DNA of 64,000 nt, taken from the NCBI RefSeq assembly GCF_029210375.1, contig NZ_JARGER010000038.1:186001-250000 (forward strand), read 5' to 3'. This document shows, piece after piece, positions 8,109-16,583 of this stretch; positions within the stretch are counted from its first letter, which is position 1, and the number at the start of each line of letters is the position of its first letter. The notes under the pieces are model-generated. The model was not told the DNA's origin and did no database searches. It worked only from the letters and a program-made list of their open reading frames with translations. Made by a program: the position numbers and the translations under genes. The stretch comes from Nocardioides sp. YIM 152315. Its GTDB lineage: Bacteria; Actinomycetota; Actinomycetes; Propionibacteriales; Nocardioidaceae.

Positions 8109-9419
8109 CTACCGCCAGTGAGCACCCCGCGGGTCGGTGCGGGGCGACTCGAGGAGCAGGTCGGCGATGCGGCGCAGGTCGGCGGTGAGATGCTGCTCGG
8201 GCACCGTCGCGGCGTCGCCGCAGAGGTCGAAGTCGTAGACGAACCGGTCGGGCTGGGGTGGACCTCCGGCGACGGAGGCGAGGTCGACGCGGTCGACGAG
8301 GGCGGCGAGCTCCGGGCCGCGCGGGTCGTCGCCGTCGAGGTCGAGCTCGCCGGCGGTGCGGAGGCCGGCGAAGCCACCGGTACGCCGCACCGCGACCCGA
8401 CGCGACGACGCCGCGGCCGAGCCCGGGTCGGGCGGCGGGGCGGAGGTGGACGGCGTGACCCCGACGGTCTCCCACGCGGTGCCGACCGCGTCCGCGGCCG
8501 ACCCGGCGGCGGCGATCGTCGCCGCGGCGAAGCCCGCGAAGTCGGTGTCCGCGCCGACCGCGCCGCCGGTGAGCGCGGCGTACCAGACCCGTCCGGCACC
8601 CTCCCAGGTGGTGCCGCCGATCGCGACGGCGGCGAGCTGGAAGGCCCGGTTGGGGATGCCGGAGTTGAGATGCACGCCCCCGTTGTCCTCGCTGGTGACC
8701 ACGAAGTCGGCCATCGAGCCGACCTGCGGGTCGCGGCCCAGCGCCGGGTCGTCGTACGCCGTGCCGGGAGCGGCCATGTCGCGCAGCGCCCGCGCCTGCA
8801 CACCGGGCAGGAAGATCCCCTCGCCGATCAGCCAGTCGCCCTGGTCGGCCGTCTGGCCGAGCAGTCGCTGCTTGAGGCAGGCGGCGAACGCGTCGGACAC
8901 GGACTCGTTCAGCGCGCCCGGCTGGTCGCGGTAGACGAGACCTGCGGAGTGCTCGGTGACCGCGTGGGTCAGCTCGTGACCGAGCACGTCGACCGGCCGG
9001 GTGAACCTCCCGAAGAGCTGCCCGTCACCGTCGCCGAAGACCAGCTGCGTGCCGTCCCAGAAGGCGTTGTCGTAGTCCCGGCCGTAGTGCACGGTCAGGC
9101 TCACCGGTGCACCGGCGTCGTCGTACGACGCGCGTCCGTAGACCTCCGCGAACAGTGCCAGCGCCGCGGTGATGCCGTCGGCCGCCTCGTCGACGGCGGC
9201 GTCGCCGGACGCTCCGTCACCCGCGGAGCGGACCGCTCGCCCGGGCAGGTCCGTGGTGTTGCCGGCGGTGTGCACCGTCCACGCGGGGCCCGGGACCGGG
9301 AGCGCCGGGGCCCGGGTCGGCACCGGCGTCGTGCGTCCGGCACGCAGCGCCTCGTCCACCACCAGGCTCGACGGGGCGACCCTGGCCAGCAGGTACGGCG
9401 GGACGAAGCGGCACGGCAT
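8109..9419 (-). CDS. Protealysin-like M4 metalloprotease fused to an emfourin-like inhibitor domain
   Basis: 436 residues. Residues 1-50 begin [11 protein letters not shown], the short propeptide motif of protealysin-like M4 peptidases; no signal peptide is seen, so it may act inside the cell or leave by an unusual route. The peptidase domain (about 45-325) keeps zinc ligands H148ELTH152 and E172 (NESVSD) and catalytic His250 (DNGGVHLNSGIPN). A Pro/Ser linker is followed by residues 340-430 (VRRTGGFAGL, DRFVYDFD, VPEQHL), which resemble emfourin, the inhibitor usually encoded as a separate gene next to protealysin. The start shares one base with the stop of the upstream oxidase gene (TGATG). 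Confidence 0.82.
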   Translation of the reverse strand: MPCRFVPPYLLARVAPSSLVVDEALRAGRTTPVPTRAPALPVPGPAWTVHTAGNTTDLPGRAVRSAGDGASGDAAVDEAADGITAALALFAEVYGRASYDDAGAPVSLTVHYGRDYDNAFWDGTQLVFGDGDGQLFGRFTRPVDVLGHELTHAVTEHSAGLVYRDQPGALNESVSDAFAACLKQRLLGQTADQGDWLIGEGIFLPGVQARALRDMAAPGTAYDDPALGRDPQVGSMADFVVTSEDNGGVHLNSGIPNRAFQLAAVAIGGTTWEGAGRVWYAALTGGAVGADTDFAGFAAATIAAAGSAADAVGTAWETVGVTPSTSAPPPDPGSAAASSRRVAVRRTGGFAGLRTAGELDLDGDDPRGPELAALVDRVDLASVAGGPPQPDRFVYDFDLCGDAATVPEQHLTADLRRIADLLLESPRTDPRGAHWR

Positions 9420-9886
9420 CACGGTGCGCGGTCCGGCGGGAAGCCTCCGGTGGCGACCGGCCCCCACGCGTCGACGGTGATCCGGATCAGTGACTTGCCC
9501 TGGCTGCGCATCGCCGCGCGGTAGTCCTCCCAGTCCGGGTGCTCGCCCGCGATGCAGCGGTAGTACTCGACCAGTCCGTCCTCGGCCTCCCGCGCCGGCA
9601 TGTCCAGCACCTCGGCCGTGCCGTCGACCTGGACCCACGCGTCGTCCCACTCGTCGGAGAGCACCAGCACCGACGCGACCGGCCGCTTGCGGAGGTTGGC
9701 GGCCTTCGCCCGGTCGGGGTAGGTCGAGATGACGATCCGGCCGGCGTCGTCGACCCCGCCGGTCACCGGCGAGACCTGCGGCCGGCCGTCGGCACGGGTG
9801 GTGACGAGCACGAGATGGTGCCGGCCGCGCACGAAGTCGAGCAGCTGGTCGCGGTCGACGCGGTCGGCGGTGGCGATGCGCGGCAT
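9419..9886 (-). CDS. PPOX-class F420/FMN-dependent oxidoreductase
   Basis: 155 residues with the split beta-barrel fold of pyridoxamine-5'-phosphate-oxidase-like proteins: [21 protein letters not shown], then [15 protein letters not shown] and [11 protein letters not shown]. Actinobacterial members (Rv1155 type) bind F420 or FMN. The C-terminal half ([20 protein letters not shown]) fits that subgroup. TACGGT lies six bases before the ATG, so a leaderless start is likely. Overlaps the protease start by one base and is divergent from typA. Confidence 0.85.
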   Translation of the reverse strand: MPRIATADRVDRDQLLDFVRGRHHLVLVTTRADGRPQVSPVTGGVDDAGRIVISTYPDRAKAANLRKRPVASVLVLSDEWDDAWVQVDGTAEVLDMPAREAEDGLVEYYRCIAGEHPDWEDYRAAMRSQGKSLIRITVDAWGPVATGGFPPDRAP

Positions 9887-9944
9887 GTGATCACCGTACG
9901 CACGATGCGGCCGACGGCGTACCCCGCCACTAGACTCGACCCTC

Positions 9945-11834
9945 GTGCCTACCACCACCCGCACCGACCTCCGCAACGTCGCGATCGTCGCGCACGTCGA
10001 CCACGGCAAGACCACCCTCGTCGACGCGATGCTCCGCCAGGCGGGAGCCTTCACCGAGCACGAGGCCGAGAGCGTGGCGGAGCGCGTCATGGACTCCGGC
10101 GACCTCGAGCGCGAGAAGGGCATCACGATCCTCGCGAAGAACACCGCGATCCACTACACCGGCCCGTCGGCCCCCGACGGGATGACGATCAACATCATCG
10201 ACACCCCCGGCCACGCCGACTTCGGCGGCGAGGTCGAGCGGGGGCTGTCGATGGTCGACGGCATCGTGCTGCTGGTCGACGCCTCCGAGGGCCCGCTGCC
10301 GCAGACCCGGTTCGTGCTGCGCAAGGCGCTCAACGCCGACATGCCTGTCGTGCTGGTCGTCAACAAGGTCGACCGCGGCGACGCCCGCATCGAGGAGGTC
10401 GTCGACGAGACCTACGAGCTCTTCATGGACCTCCTCGACGACAGCCACCGCCAGGACGCGCTCGACTTCCCCGTCGTCTACGCCTCCGGCAAGGCCGGCA
10501 TCGCCAGCCTGGAGCAGCCCGACAACGGCCAGCTCCCCGACGGCACCGACCTCGAGCCGCTCTTCAGGACCATCCTCGAGACGATCCCCGCGCCGACGTA
10601 CGACGAGGGCGCACCGCTCCAGGCCCACGTGACGAACCTCGACGCGTCTCCCTTCCTCGGCCGCCTCGCGCTGCTGCGCATCAAGCAGGGCAGCCTGCGC
10701 AAGGGCCAGACCGTCGCCTGGATCCGTCGCGACGGTGACGTCAAGAACGTCCGCATCACCGAGCTGCTCATCACCGAGGGCCTCGAGCGCAAGCCGGGAG
10801 AGTCCGCCGGTCCGGGCGACATCGTGGCGGTCGCGGGCATCCCCGAGATCACCATCGGCGAGACCCTCGCCGACTCCGAGAAGCCGGTCGCGCTGCCGCT
10901 CATCCACGTCGACGAGCCGGCGATCTCGATGACGATCGGCACCAACACCAGCCCGCTGGTCGGTCGCGTCAAGGGCGGCAAGGTCACCGCCCGCCTGGTC
11001 AAGGACCGCCTCGACGCCGAGCTGGTCGGCAACGTGTCGCTGCGGGTGCTCCCGACCGAGCGTCCGGACGCGTGGGAGGTGCAGGGCCGCGGCGAGCTGG
11101 CGCTCGCGATCCTCGTCGAGCAGATGCGCCGCGAGGGCTACGAGCTCACCGTCGGCAAGCCGCAGGTGGTCACCCGCGAGGTCGACGGCAAGGTCCACGA
11201 GCCCGTCGAGCGGCTGACGATCGACGCGCCGGAGGAGTACCTGGGCACGGTCACCGAGATGCTCGCGACCCGCAAGGGCCGCATGGAGCAGATGACCAAC
11301 CACGGCACCGGCTGGGTGCGGATGGAGTTCCTGGTCCCCGCGCGCGGCCTGATCGGCTTCCGCACCGAGTTCCTGACCGCCACCCGCGGCACCGGCATCG
11401 CCCACCACATCTCGGAGGGCTACGAGCCGTGGGCCGGCGAGATCCGCTCGCGCGCCTCGGGCTCCCTGGTCGCCGACCGGTCCGGCGCGGCCACGGCGTA
11501 CGCCATGACCTCGTTGCAGGAGCGCGGCGTGATGTTCGTCGAGCCGACGACCGAGGTCTACGAGGGCATGATCGTCGGCGAGAACTCCCGCGCCGACGAC
11601 ATGGACGTCAACATCACCAAGGAGAAGCAGCAGACCAACATCCGGTCGGCGACCTCCGACAACTTCGAGAAGCTGATCCCGCCGCGCAGGCTGTCGCTCG
11701 AGCAGTGCCTGGAGTTCTGCCGCGAGGACGAGTGCGTCGAGGTCACACCGGAGACGGTGCGGATCCGCAAGGTCGTGCTCGACCAGAACGAGCGGGCGAA
11801 GATCGCGAGCCGAGCGCGCAAGGCGAGCAGGTAG
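9945..11834 (+). CDS. typA: Ribosome-associated GTPase TypA/BipA
   Basis: 629 residues, full length for the family. GTPase motifs are intact: G1 [10 protein letters not shown], switch region [16 protein letters not shown], and NKVD. Translation-factor domain 2, the EF-G-like domains and the family-specific C-terminal domain ([26 protein letters not shown]) follow. TypA binds ribosomes and helps assembly or translation under stress. The GTG start follows TAGACT (9931-9936) by eight bases, hence probably leaderless. The basic tail ASRARKASR is echoed by degenerate tandem repeats just downstream. Confidence 0.95.
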   Translation: MPTTTRTDLRNVAIVAHVDHGKTTLVDAMLRQAGAFTEHEAESVAERVMDSGDLEREKGITILAKNTAIHYTGPSAPDGMTINIIDTPGHADFGGEVERGLSMVDGIVLLVDASEGPLPQTRFVLRKALNADMPVVLVVNKVDRGDARIEEVVDETYELFMDLLDDSHRQDALDFPVVYASGKAGIASLEQPDNGQLPDGTDLEPLFRTILETIPAPTYDEGAPLQAHVTNLDASPFLGRLALLRIKQGSLRKGQTVAWIRRDGDVKNVRITELLITEGLERKPGESAGPGDIVAVAGIPEITIGETLADSEKPVALPLIHVDEPAISMTIGTNTSPLVGRVKGGKVTARLVKDRLDAELVGNVSLRVLPTERPDAWEVQGRGELALAILVEQMRREGYELTVGKPQVVTREVDGKVHEPVERLTIDAPEEYLGTVTEMLATRKGRMEQMTNHGTGWVRMEFLVPARGLIGFRTEFLTATRGTGIAHHISEGYEPWAGEIRSRASGSLVADRSGAATAYAMTSLQERGVMFVEPTTEVYEGMIVGENSRADDMDVNITKEKQQTNIRSATSDNFEKLIPPRRLSLEQCLEFCREDECVEVTPETVRIRKVVLDQNERAKIASRARKASR

Positions 11835-11879
11835 GGCCCGGAGTGAGGCACGGGCGGAGGGTTCCGCCCGCTCGTCGTC

Positions 11880-12013
11880 TGCGGGGCGAGCAGTTGCGCG
11901 GCGAGGTCGCGGCGCGGGCGCGGGCTCGCGACGAAGTCGCGCCGATCGCGGCGCGGGCTCGGACCCGCGACGAAGTTGCGCCGATCGCGGCGCGCGCTCG
12001 GAAGGCCAAGTAG
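11880..12013 (+). repeat. Degenerate 39-bp tandem repeat resembling the typA 3' end
   Basis: Near-identical units starting GCGACGAAGT at about 11928 and 11967 (period 39 bases) follow a more diverged unit at about 11888. Each unit contains a segment like GATCGCGGCGCG-CGCTCGGA that resembles the end of typA around 11808-11834. In frame they would read RDEVAPIAARAR repeated, ending KAK-stop, similar to the TypA tail. This and the two-hairpin element at 12136 fill most of the 580-base gap between typA and the next gene. Confidence 0.6.
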
Positions 12014-12135
12014 GGCGAGGCGCCGGTGACCGAGGTTTCGGGGTCACCGATCGGCGCCGAAGGTCGAGGCGGCCACGACCGGCGAAGGAGGTCGTGTCGG
12101 CGCGTCTCGGAACCCGACGACGCGTCCGCCCGAAC

Positions 12136-12222
12136 GGCGTACTTCTGTGGCAACGCCTGCGGTTCTCGGGTGTTGCAACGCCCGAGAGGTGCAGGAATAC
12201 CCGGTGCACCGGGTATTCCGCG
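12136..12222. repeat. Two-hairpin palindromic element, copy 1
   Basis: Contains a TCTCGGG/CCCGAGA hairpin (12164-12187) followed by a perfect 24-base palindrome at 12195-12218 (half-site GAATACCCGGTG). A second copy lies at 43024-43111 with the same order and spacing. It sits upstream of the sulfotransferase-like gene at 12415. The rest of this gap holds a TATCAT -10-like hexamer at 12300-12305 and nothing else I recognise. Confidence 0.7.
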
Positions 12223-12414
12223 ACGCCGCCTCCACCCCCACCCGACGCAGCGCAGTTAGCGGTAGAGGCAACCGAAAGGTGCACCCGGAGCGTCCTCTGT
12301 ATCATGCTGGCACATGTCCACAACCGCACCGGACATCGGTTGCCCCGGCCCGCGCCACCGCGTGACGAGGGTGCACCAGTGGTCGGGCTAGCACGACAGC
12401 TCTCGGGGGAGACG

Positions 12415-13395
12415 ATGGCGGAGGAGCGGCGCAACGCCGTTCTCGTACTGGGTGCGGGGACCTCGGGTCCCGGCACGGTGGCCGGCGTGCTGAGCATCCT
12501 CGGCATGCACGCCCCGACCCTCGAGCACGGCTCCGCACCCTGGGTCGCCGAGCTGCACGAGCGCCTGCTGGCGCGCGCGAACATCGCGGTCGACGACGCC
12601 CGTCCCGAGGCATGGTTCGACGCCGGCCGGATGAGCACGCAGGACCAGAACCGTGAGCGCGTCGAGCGCTGGCTCGACACCGTCCTCACCGACGAGGTGG
12701 ACGAGATCGTCATCGAGGACGCCGGGCTCCCGTGGTTCCTCGACCTGTGGGCGGGGGCGGCGTCGCGGCTCGACGTCGACGTCGCCCACGTGCTGACGGT
12801 CAGCCCGCCGTCCCACGTGATCTCGGCCGGCAGGGACGACCGGAGCCCGCTCGGCCAGGCGATCTCGTGGCTCAACCTGATGCTGCACACCGAACGCGCC
12901 ACCCGTGGCGGACGGCGCATGGCGATCCGCCAGGCCGACCTCGTCGAGGACTGGACGGTGCCGATCTACGCGCTCGGCGAGCAGTGGGGACTGCGGTCGG
13001 TCGTCGAGGCCAACGCACGTGACCTGCGCGCCGTGCACGACTACCTCGACCAGGCACCCCGGCCCGGACCGACCGGTGAGCTGCGGCTGCCCGAGCCGGC
13101 GCAGACGCTGGTCCAGTCCACCGCGGCCGCTCTCGACCGGCTGGCGGAGGGCACGGACGACGAGCAGCTCCACCGCGAGCTCGACGACCTCCGCGTCGCC
13201 TTCATCGAGCTCTACGAGCAGGCCGCCGAGATCGCCGACTCGTCCGTGCGCGCCGCCGAGCGGCGGCTGCGGCGGGCCAAGGACCGTTTCGAGAAGGAGC
13301 GTCGCGAGCTCGCCAGGGATCGCGACCAGGGCGGCCTCGCCGGCCGCCTCGCCGTACGGAGGGGAGGCCGGTCATGGCGCCGACGCCCGGCCTGA
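12415..13395 (+). CDS. Sulfotransferase-like protein with altered PAPS-binding motifs
   Basis: 326 residues, clearly paralogous to the sulfotransferase at 22358 (shared: DARPEAWF, PWFLDLW, LNLMLHTERATRG, EDWTVPIYALGEQWGL). The P-loop-like 5'-phosphosulfate motif of the paralogue (GSGRSGTS) reads GAGTSGPG here, the KDPR motif reads EDAG, and the 3'-phosphate motif LRPPAEVIGS reads VSPPSHVISA. It may therefore have lost PAPS binding or use another donor. ATG 12415 follows a strong GGGGGAG site; in-frame ATG 12304 is a weaker alternative. The C-terminus is charged and helical. Overlaps the next gene by 22 bases. Confidence 0.7.
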   Translation: MAEERRNAVLVLGAGTSGPGTVAGVLSILGMHAPTLEHGSAPWVAELHERLLARANIAVDDARPEAWFDAGRMSTQDQNRERVERWLDTVLTDEVDEIVIEDAGLPWFLDLWAGAASRLDVDVAHVLTVSPPSHVISAGRDDRSPLGQAISWLNLMLHTERATRGGRRMAIRQADLVEDWTVPIYALGEQWGLRSVVEANARDLRAVHDYLDQAPRPGPTGELRLPEPAQTLVQSTAAALDRLAEGTDDEQLHRELDDLRVAFIELYEQAAEIADSSVRAAERRLRRAKDRFEKERRELARDRDQGGLAGRLAVRRGGRSWRRRPA

Positions 13396-14291
13396 GCGCC
13401 GTCACGCTCGAACCCGAGGTCGCCGACCACCAGGTGGCCCGCCTGTCGGGTGCGTCCACGCCCGGGGTGACCGCGGTGCTGCGGGTCCGCAACGAGGCGC
13501 ACTCGCTGCCCTGGTCGCTCCCGCAGCTGCTGCGGTCGACCGACGAGGTCCTGCTGGTCGACAACCGGTCGACCGACGACACCCCCGCCATCGCGGTCGA
13601 GATCGCCGACCGGCACGGGCTGGGCGACCGGCTCCGGGTGGTCGACTACCCCTACCGGCTGAGCCGGTGCGGCCCCGAGCACCTCGACACGCCGCCGGAG
13701 TCGGCACACAGCCTGGTCCGGTTCAACAACTGGGCCGAGTCGCTCGTGACCACGTCGTACGTCGTGAAGTGGGACGGCGACATGGCGCTCACCCGCGACG
13801 GCGAGCGGGCGCTCTCGGCGTTCGGCTGGCAGGTGCAGCACCGCCGGATCAACCTGCGGCTCCCCCGCCACCCGCTCTACGTCGAGAGCGACCGCGTCGC
13901 CTACCTCGACCTCGCGATGCGCAACCGCGAGCACTTCGGGCACCCGGTGCTGCCGGGCTTCTCCTACGCCAAGGCGTTCGAGTGGGAGTTCCTGCTCTAC
14001 CCCGAGGGCACCCCGCACCACAACCTGCCCGAGGGCTCGTGCGTGGAGCTCAAGCACCTCGACGACGACGAGTTCGGCCACTGGACCGACCCCGACGCGT
14101 TCCTCACCAGCGCCCGCACCCAGCGCAAGCGCCGGGAGTACATGACGTTCGACGCCGTGCGCACGGGCGACTGGCAGCAGATCCCCGGTCTGCACCGCAT
14201 CGAGGCGCCGGAGGACATGCACGTCATCGAGTACGTCGTGGAGACCTGGCTGCCGAAGGCGCCCCGGCCGCTGGACGCCTCAGCGTCGTAG
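13374..14291 (+). CDS. Family 2 glycosyltransferase (paired with the sulfotransferase-like gene)
   Basis: 305 residues, one GT-A domain. The N-terminal TAVLRVRNEAHSLPW and VDNRSTDDT, and the metal-binding DGD in VKWDGDMALT, are family 2 signatures. A conserved C-terminal part (FSYAKAFEWEF, HWTDPDAF) is shared with the paralogue at 23407, including a strongly conserved SRCGPEHL. It likely transfers a sugar from a nucleotide donor onto an envelope or extracellular glycan; donor unknown. Cytoplasmic, no membrane helix. Its 3' end overlaps the convergent gene by 12 bases. Confidence 0.8.
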   Translation: MAPTPGLSAVTLEPEVADHQVARLSGASTPGVTAVLRVRNEAHSLPWSLPQLLRSTDEVLLVDNRSTDDTPAIAVEIADRHGLGDRLRVVDYPYRLSRCGPEHLDTPPESAHSLVRFNNWAESLVTTSYVVKWDGDMALTRDGERALSAFGWQVQHRRINLRLPRHPLYVESDRVAYLDLAMRNREHFGHPVLPGFSYAKAFEWEFLLYPEGTPHHNLPEGSCVELKHLDDDEFGHWTDPDAFLTSARTQRKRREYMTFDAVRTGDWQQIPGLHRIEAPEDMHVIEYVVETWLPKAPRPLDASAS

Positions 14292-16400
14292 CTCGCGCAC
14301 CACGCGCAGCAGTTCACGTGCGCGGTCGTCGAAGGAGAGACCCGTCTCGGCGACCGGCAGGTCCGGCGCGGCCAGCGCGGCGTCGTACGCCGTCCGCAGG
14401 TCGGCCGCGCTGCGGCACACCTGCACGCGCCCGGGGAACAGCTCCGCCACCCCGGCCACGTCGTCGCACAGCACCTGCGCGCCGCACGCGACCGCGTCGA
14501 ACACCCGGTTGGCCACGAACCCCCGCCGGGCCATGTCGGGCCAGTGGTCCGCGATCACGACCGCGTGTGCCCGGTAGAGCTCGCCGAGCCGGTCGTTGGG
14601 CAGGTGCTCGGCTCGCCAGACCCCCGGCGGCAGCCCGTCCCAGGCGCGGCCGTAGACCTCGATCGGCACGCCCGCCTCCACCGCCCGGTGGACCATGGGC
14701 CGGGTGCGGTCCTCGGCGCTGCCGACGAACACCGCCACCGGCGAGCGGTCGCCGCCACCGGCCACCGCGGGCAGGCCGGTCGCCTGCAGCAGCGGGAGCA
14801 CCGGCCGCCCGAGAGCCCGGGCGCGCTCCTGGGCCCACGGCACCGAGGCGGCACAGACGACGTCGGCACCCGCGAGCTCGTCGTCCGCGATCTCGTCGGG
14901 GTGGCTGATCACCCACACCACCGAGGTCTGCCCGGGGCCGGGGTCCACCCGCTGCCGGCCGCGGAGCACCAGCGACACGTCGTCGTACGCCGTGGCGGCG
15001 GAGACGTGCGCGTCGCGCCGGTGGACCACGGCGTCCTGCCCGAGCCGGCGCAGCGCCCCGGCGAGCTCCTCGGCGAAGTGGGTGTCGCCCCACTGGTCGC
15101 CCCAGTGCCCCCCGGTCGACGGGATCCGCAGTCCCCAGCGCAGCCGCGCGGGGTCGGGCCGCAGCCGCCCCACGACGGCCGGTCTCGCGGCGGGCACCGG
15201 CTGCCCGTCGTCGGCCACGGGGAGCGCGAGCTCCCAGCCGAGGTCGGCGTACACCTCGCGCTCGGGCTCCGGCAGGCGGCCGGACCAGCGCCGGACGAAG
15301 GTCCGCCGGTTGTCCATCGCCTTCGCGAACCGACCGGGCGATTGGCTCTCGTAGTGGGTCACGACCGAGCGGGTGGCGACCCGGAACCCCCCGGGCCGCA
15401 GCTCCAGCGCACGCAGCGACAGGTCGACGTCCTCGAAGCCGTTGCGGTAGGCGGGGTCGAAGCCGCGCAGCGCCACCACGTCCTCCGCCCGCAGGGCCAG
15501 GGCCGCGGCCGTCGCCGCCGAGAACCGGCGACCCTCGACCGCGTCGGCGTCGGCGCGGGGGTGACCCACGAGCAGGTGCGCCGGCAGCAGGCCCGCGTCG
15601 AGGAAGACGGTGCCGGCGGCCTGGATCGTGTCGTCGGGGAAGACCAGCAGCGACTGGGCGCCCGCGAGCTCGGGATCGTCGAGCGGGGCGAGGAGCGGCG
15701 GCAGCCAACCGTTGCGCGCGCGGGTGTCGTTGTTGAGGAAGACCACGCGGCCACCGGTCGAGTGCGCGAAGCCGACGTTGGAGCCGCCGGCGAAGTCGGT
15801 GTTCCTGGGCAGGTGGACCACCCGCACGGCCTCGACGGCGGCGAGGGCGGCAGCGAGCGCCAGTGAGACGTGGGGCTGCGACCCGTTGTCGACGACGACG
15901 ACCTCCACGTCGGCGCCGTCGCTCTCGTCGACCGCCGCGGTGGCCGCGCGCACGGTCATGAACCAGTCCTCGTACGTCGGGATCACCACCGACGTCCGGC
16001 CCGGGATCCGCTCCGCGAGCCGGGCACGCTCGGCCTCCCAGTCGACCAGGGGATCGGGCAGCTCGGTGCGGTCCCGGGCCCCGAGGTCGTGGGCGACCTG
16101 CAGCAACGCGGCGCGAGCCTGGTCGGGGCCGGCGCCGAGCTCCTCGGCCTCCACGTGCTTGAGCACGGCGCCGACGCGGCCGGCGCGGAAGGCCCGGCGT
16201 ACCGGCTGCGGCAGCCGCGCGAAGTCGACGAACGGGTTGAACGTCAGCCGCGCGGGCATCCCCTCGGTGACGGCGTGGAGCGCCGCGTCGTCCTCGGAGC
16301 CGAAGGACCTGTCGACGAGGGCGCCGTAGAACTCGACGTCGAGCAGGCCCGAGCGCACCAGCCGTGCCGCGCGCCGCTGGGTCTGGTCGCTCTCGCTCAC
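14280..16400 (-). CDS. Two-domain glycosyltransferase (GT2 + CgeB/GT4-like)
   Basis: 706 residues. After an N-terminal region of about 150 residues comes a GT2 domain (TSVVIPTYEDW, VVVVDNGSQP, FLNNDTRARNGW, NGFEDVDLSLR), followed by a C-terminal GT-B-like domain with the CgeB-type ending GFVANRVFDAVACGAQVLCDDVAGV. Such proteins build extracellular polysaccharide or modified teichoic chains in two steps. GTG 16400 is chosen because TAGAGT lies eight bases upstream and no better ribosome site is seen. Divergent from the GT2 at 16584 across a cloverleaf-like element. Confidence 0.78.
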   Translation of the reverse strand: MSESDQTQRRAARLVRSGLLDVEFYGALVDRSFGSEDDAALHAVTEGMPARLTFNPFVDFARLPQPVRRAFRAGRVGAVLKHVEAEELGAGPDQARAALLQVAHDLGARDRTELPDPLVDWEAERARLAERIPGRTSVVIPTYEDWFMTVRAATAAVDESDGADVEVVVVDNGSQPHVSLALAAALAAVEAVRVVHLPRNTDFAGGSNVGFAHSTGGRVVFLNNDTRARNGWLPPLLAPLDDPELAGAQSLLVFPDDTIQAAGTVFLDAGLLPAHLLVGHPRADADAVEGRRFSAATAAALALRAEDVVALRGFDPAYRNGFEDVDLSLRALELRPGGFRVATRSVVTHYESQSPGRFAKAMDNRRTFVRRWSGRLPEPEREVYADLGWELALPVADDGQPVPAARPAVVGRLRPDPARLRWGLRIPSTGGHWGDQWGDTHFAEELAGALRRLGQDAVVHRRDAHVSAATAYDDVSLVLRGRQRVDPGPGQTSVVWVISHPDEIADDELAGADVVCAASVPWAQERARALGRPVLPLLQATGLPAVAGGGDRSPVAVFVGSAEDRTRPMVHRAVEAGVPIEVYGRAWDGLPPGVWRAEHLPNDRLGELYRAHAVVIADHWPDMARRGFVANRVFDAVACGAQVLCDDVAGVAELFPGRVQVCRSAADLRTAYDAALAAPDLPVAETGLSFDDRARELLRVVRELRR

Positions 16401-16450
16401 GGCAGCAGACTCTATGTGGCACGCCGAGGGTGGTGGCTTCGAGGCTCGGC

Positions 16451-16540
16451 GGTGGTTTCGAGACGGTTGCCAGCGCAACCCCCCCAACCACCGCGGTCGG
16501 TGGTTGAGGAAGGCGCCCTGGCGCCTGTCTCGAAACCACC
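16451..16540. repeat. 90-bp cloverleaf-like inverted-repeat element
   Basis: Perfect 14-base outer arms (GGTGGTTTCGAGAC at 16451-16464; complement at 16527-16540) enclose three hairpins: GGTTGC/GCAACC (16465-16480), AACCACCG/CGGTGGTT (16486-16505) and GGCGCC/GGCGCC (about 16512-16525). Outer stem plus three hairpins gives a four-way-junction fold. It lies between divergent glycosyltransferase genes. Single copy in this window. Confidence 0.7.
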
Positions 16541-16583
16541 GAGGTCGAGGGCCACGAGAGCGGTGGCCTAGGATCGCGTGGCG

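Noticed and set aside
12304..12414. Upstream in-frame ATG as start of the sulfotransferase-like gene
   Set aside because: The ATG at 12415 has a strong ribosome site and the paralogue aligns from near there; the extra 37 residues look like untranslated leader.
9930..12920. 996-codon open frame on the minus strand across typA and the next gene
   Set aside because: It is antisense to well-supported genes, its translation is low-complexity Arg/Asp/Val/Leu-rich text, and no motif is visible. High GC removes stops from opposite frames.
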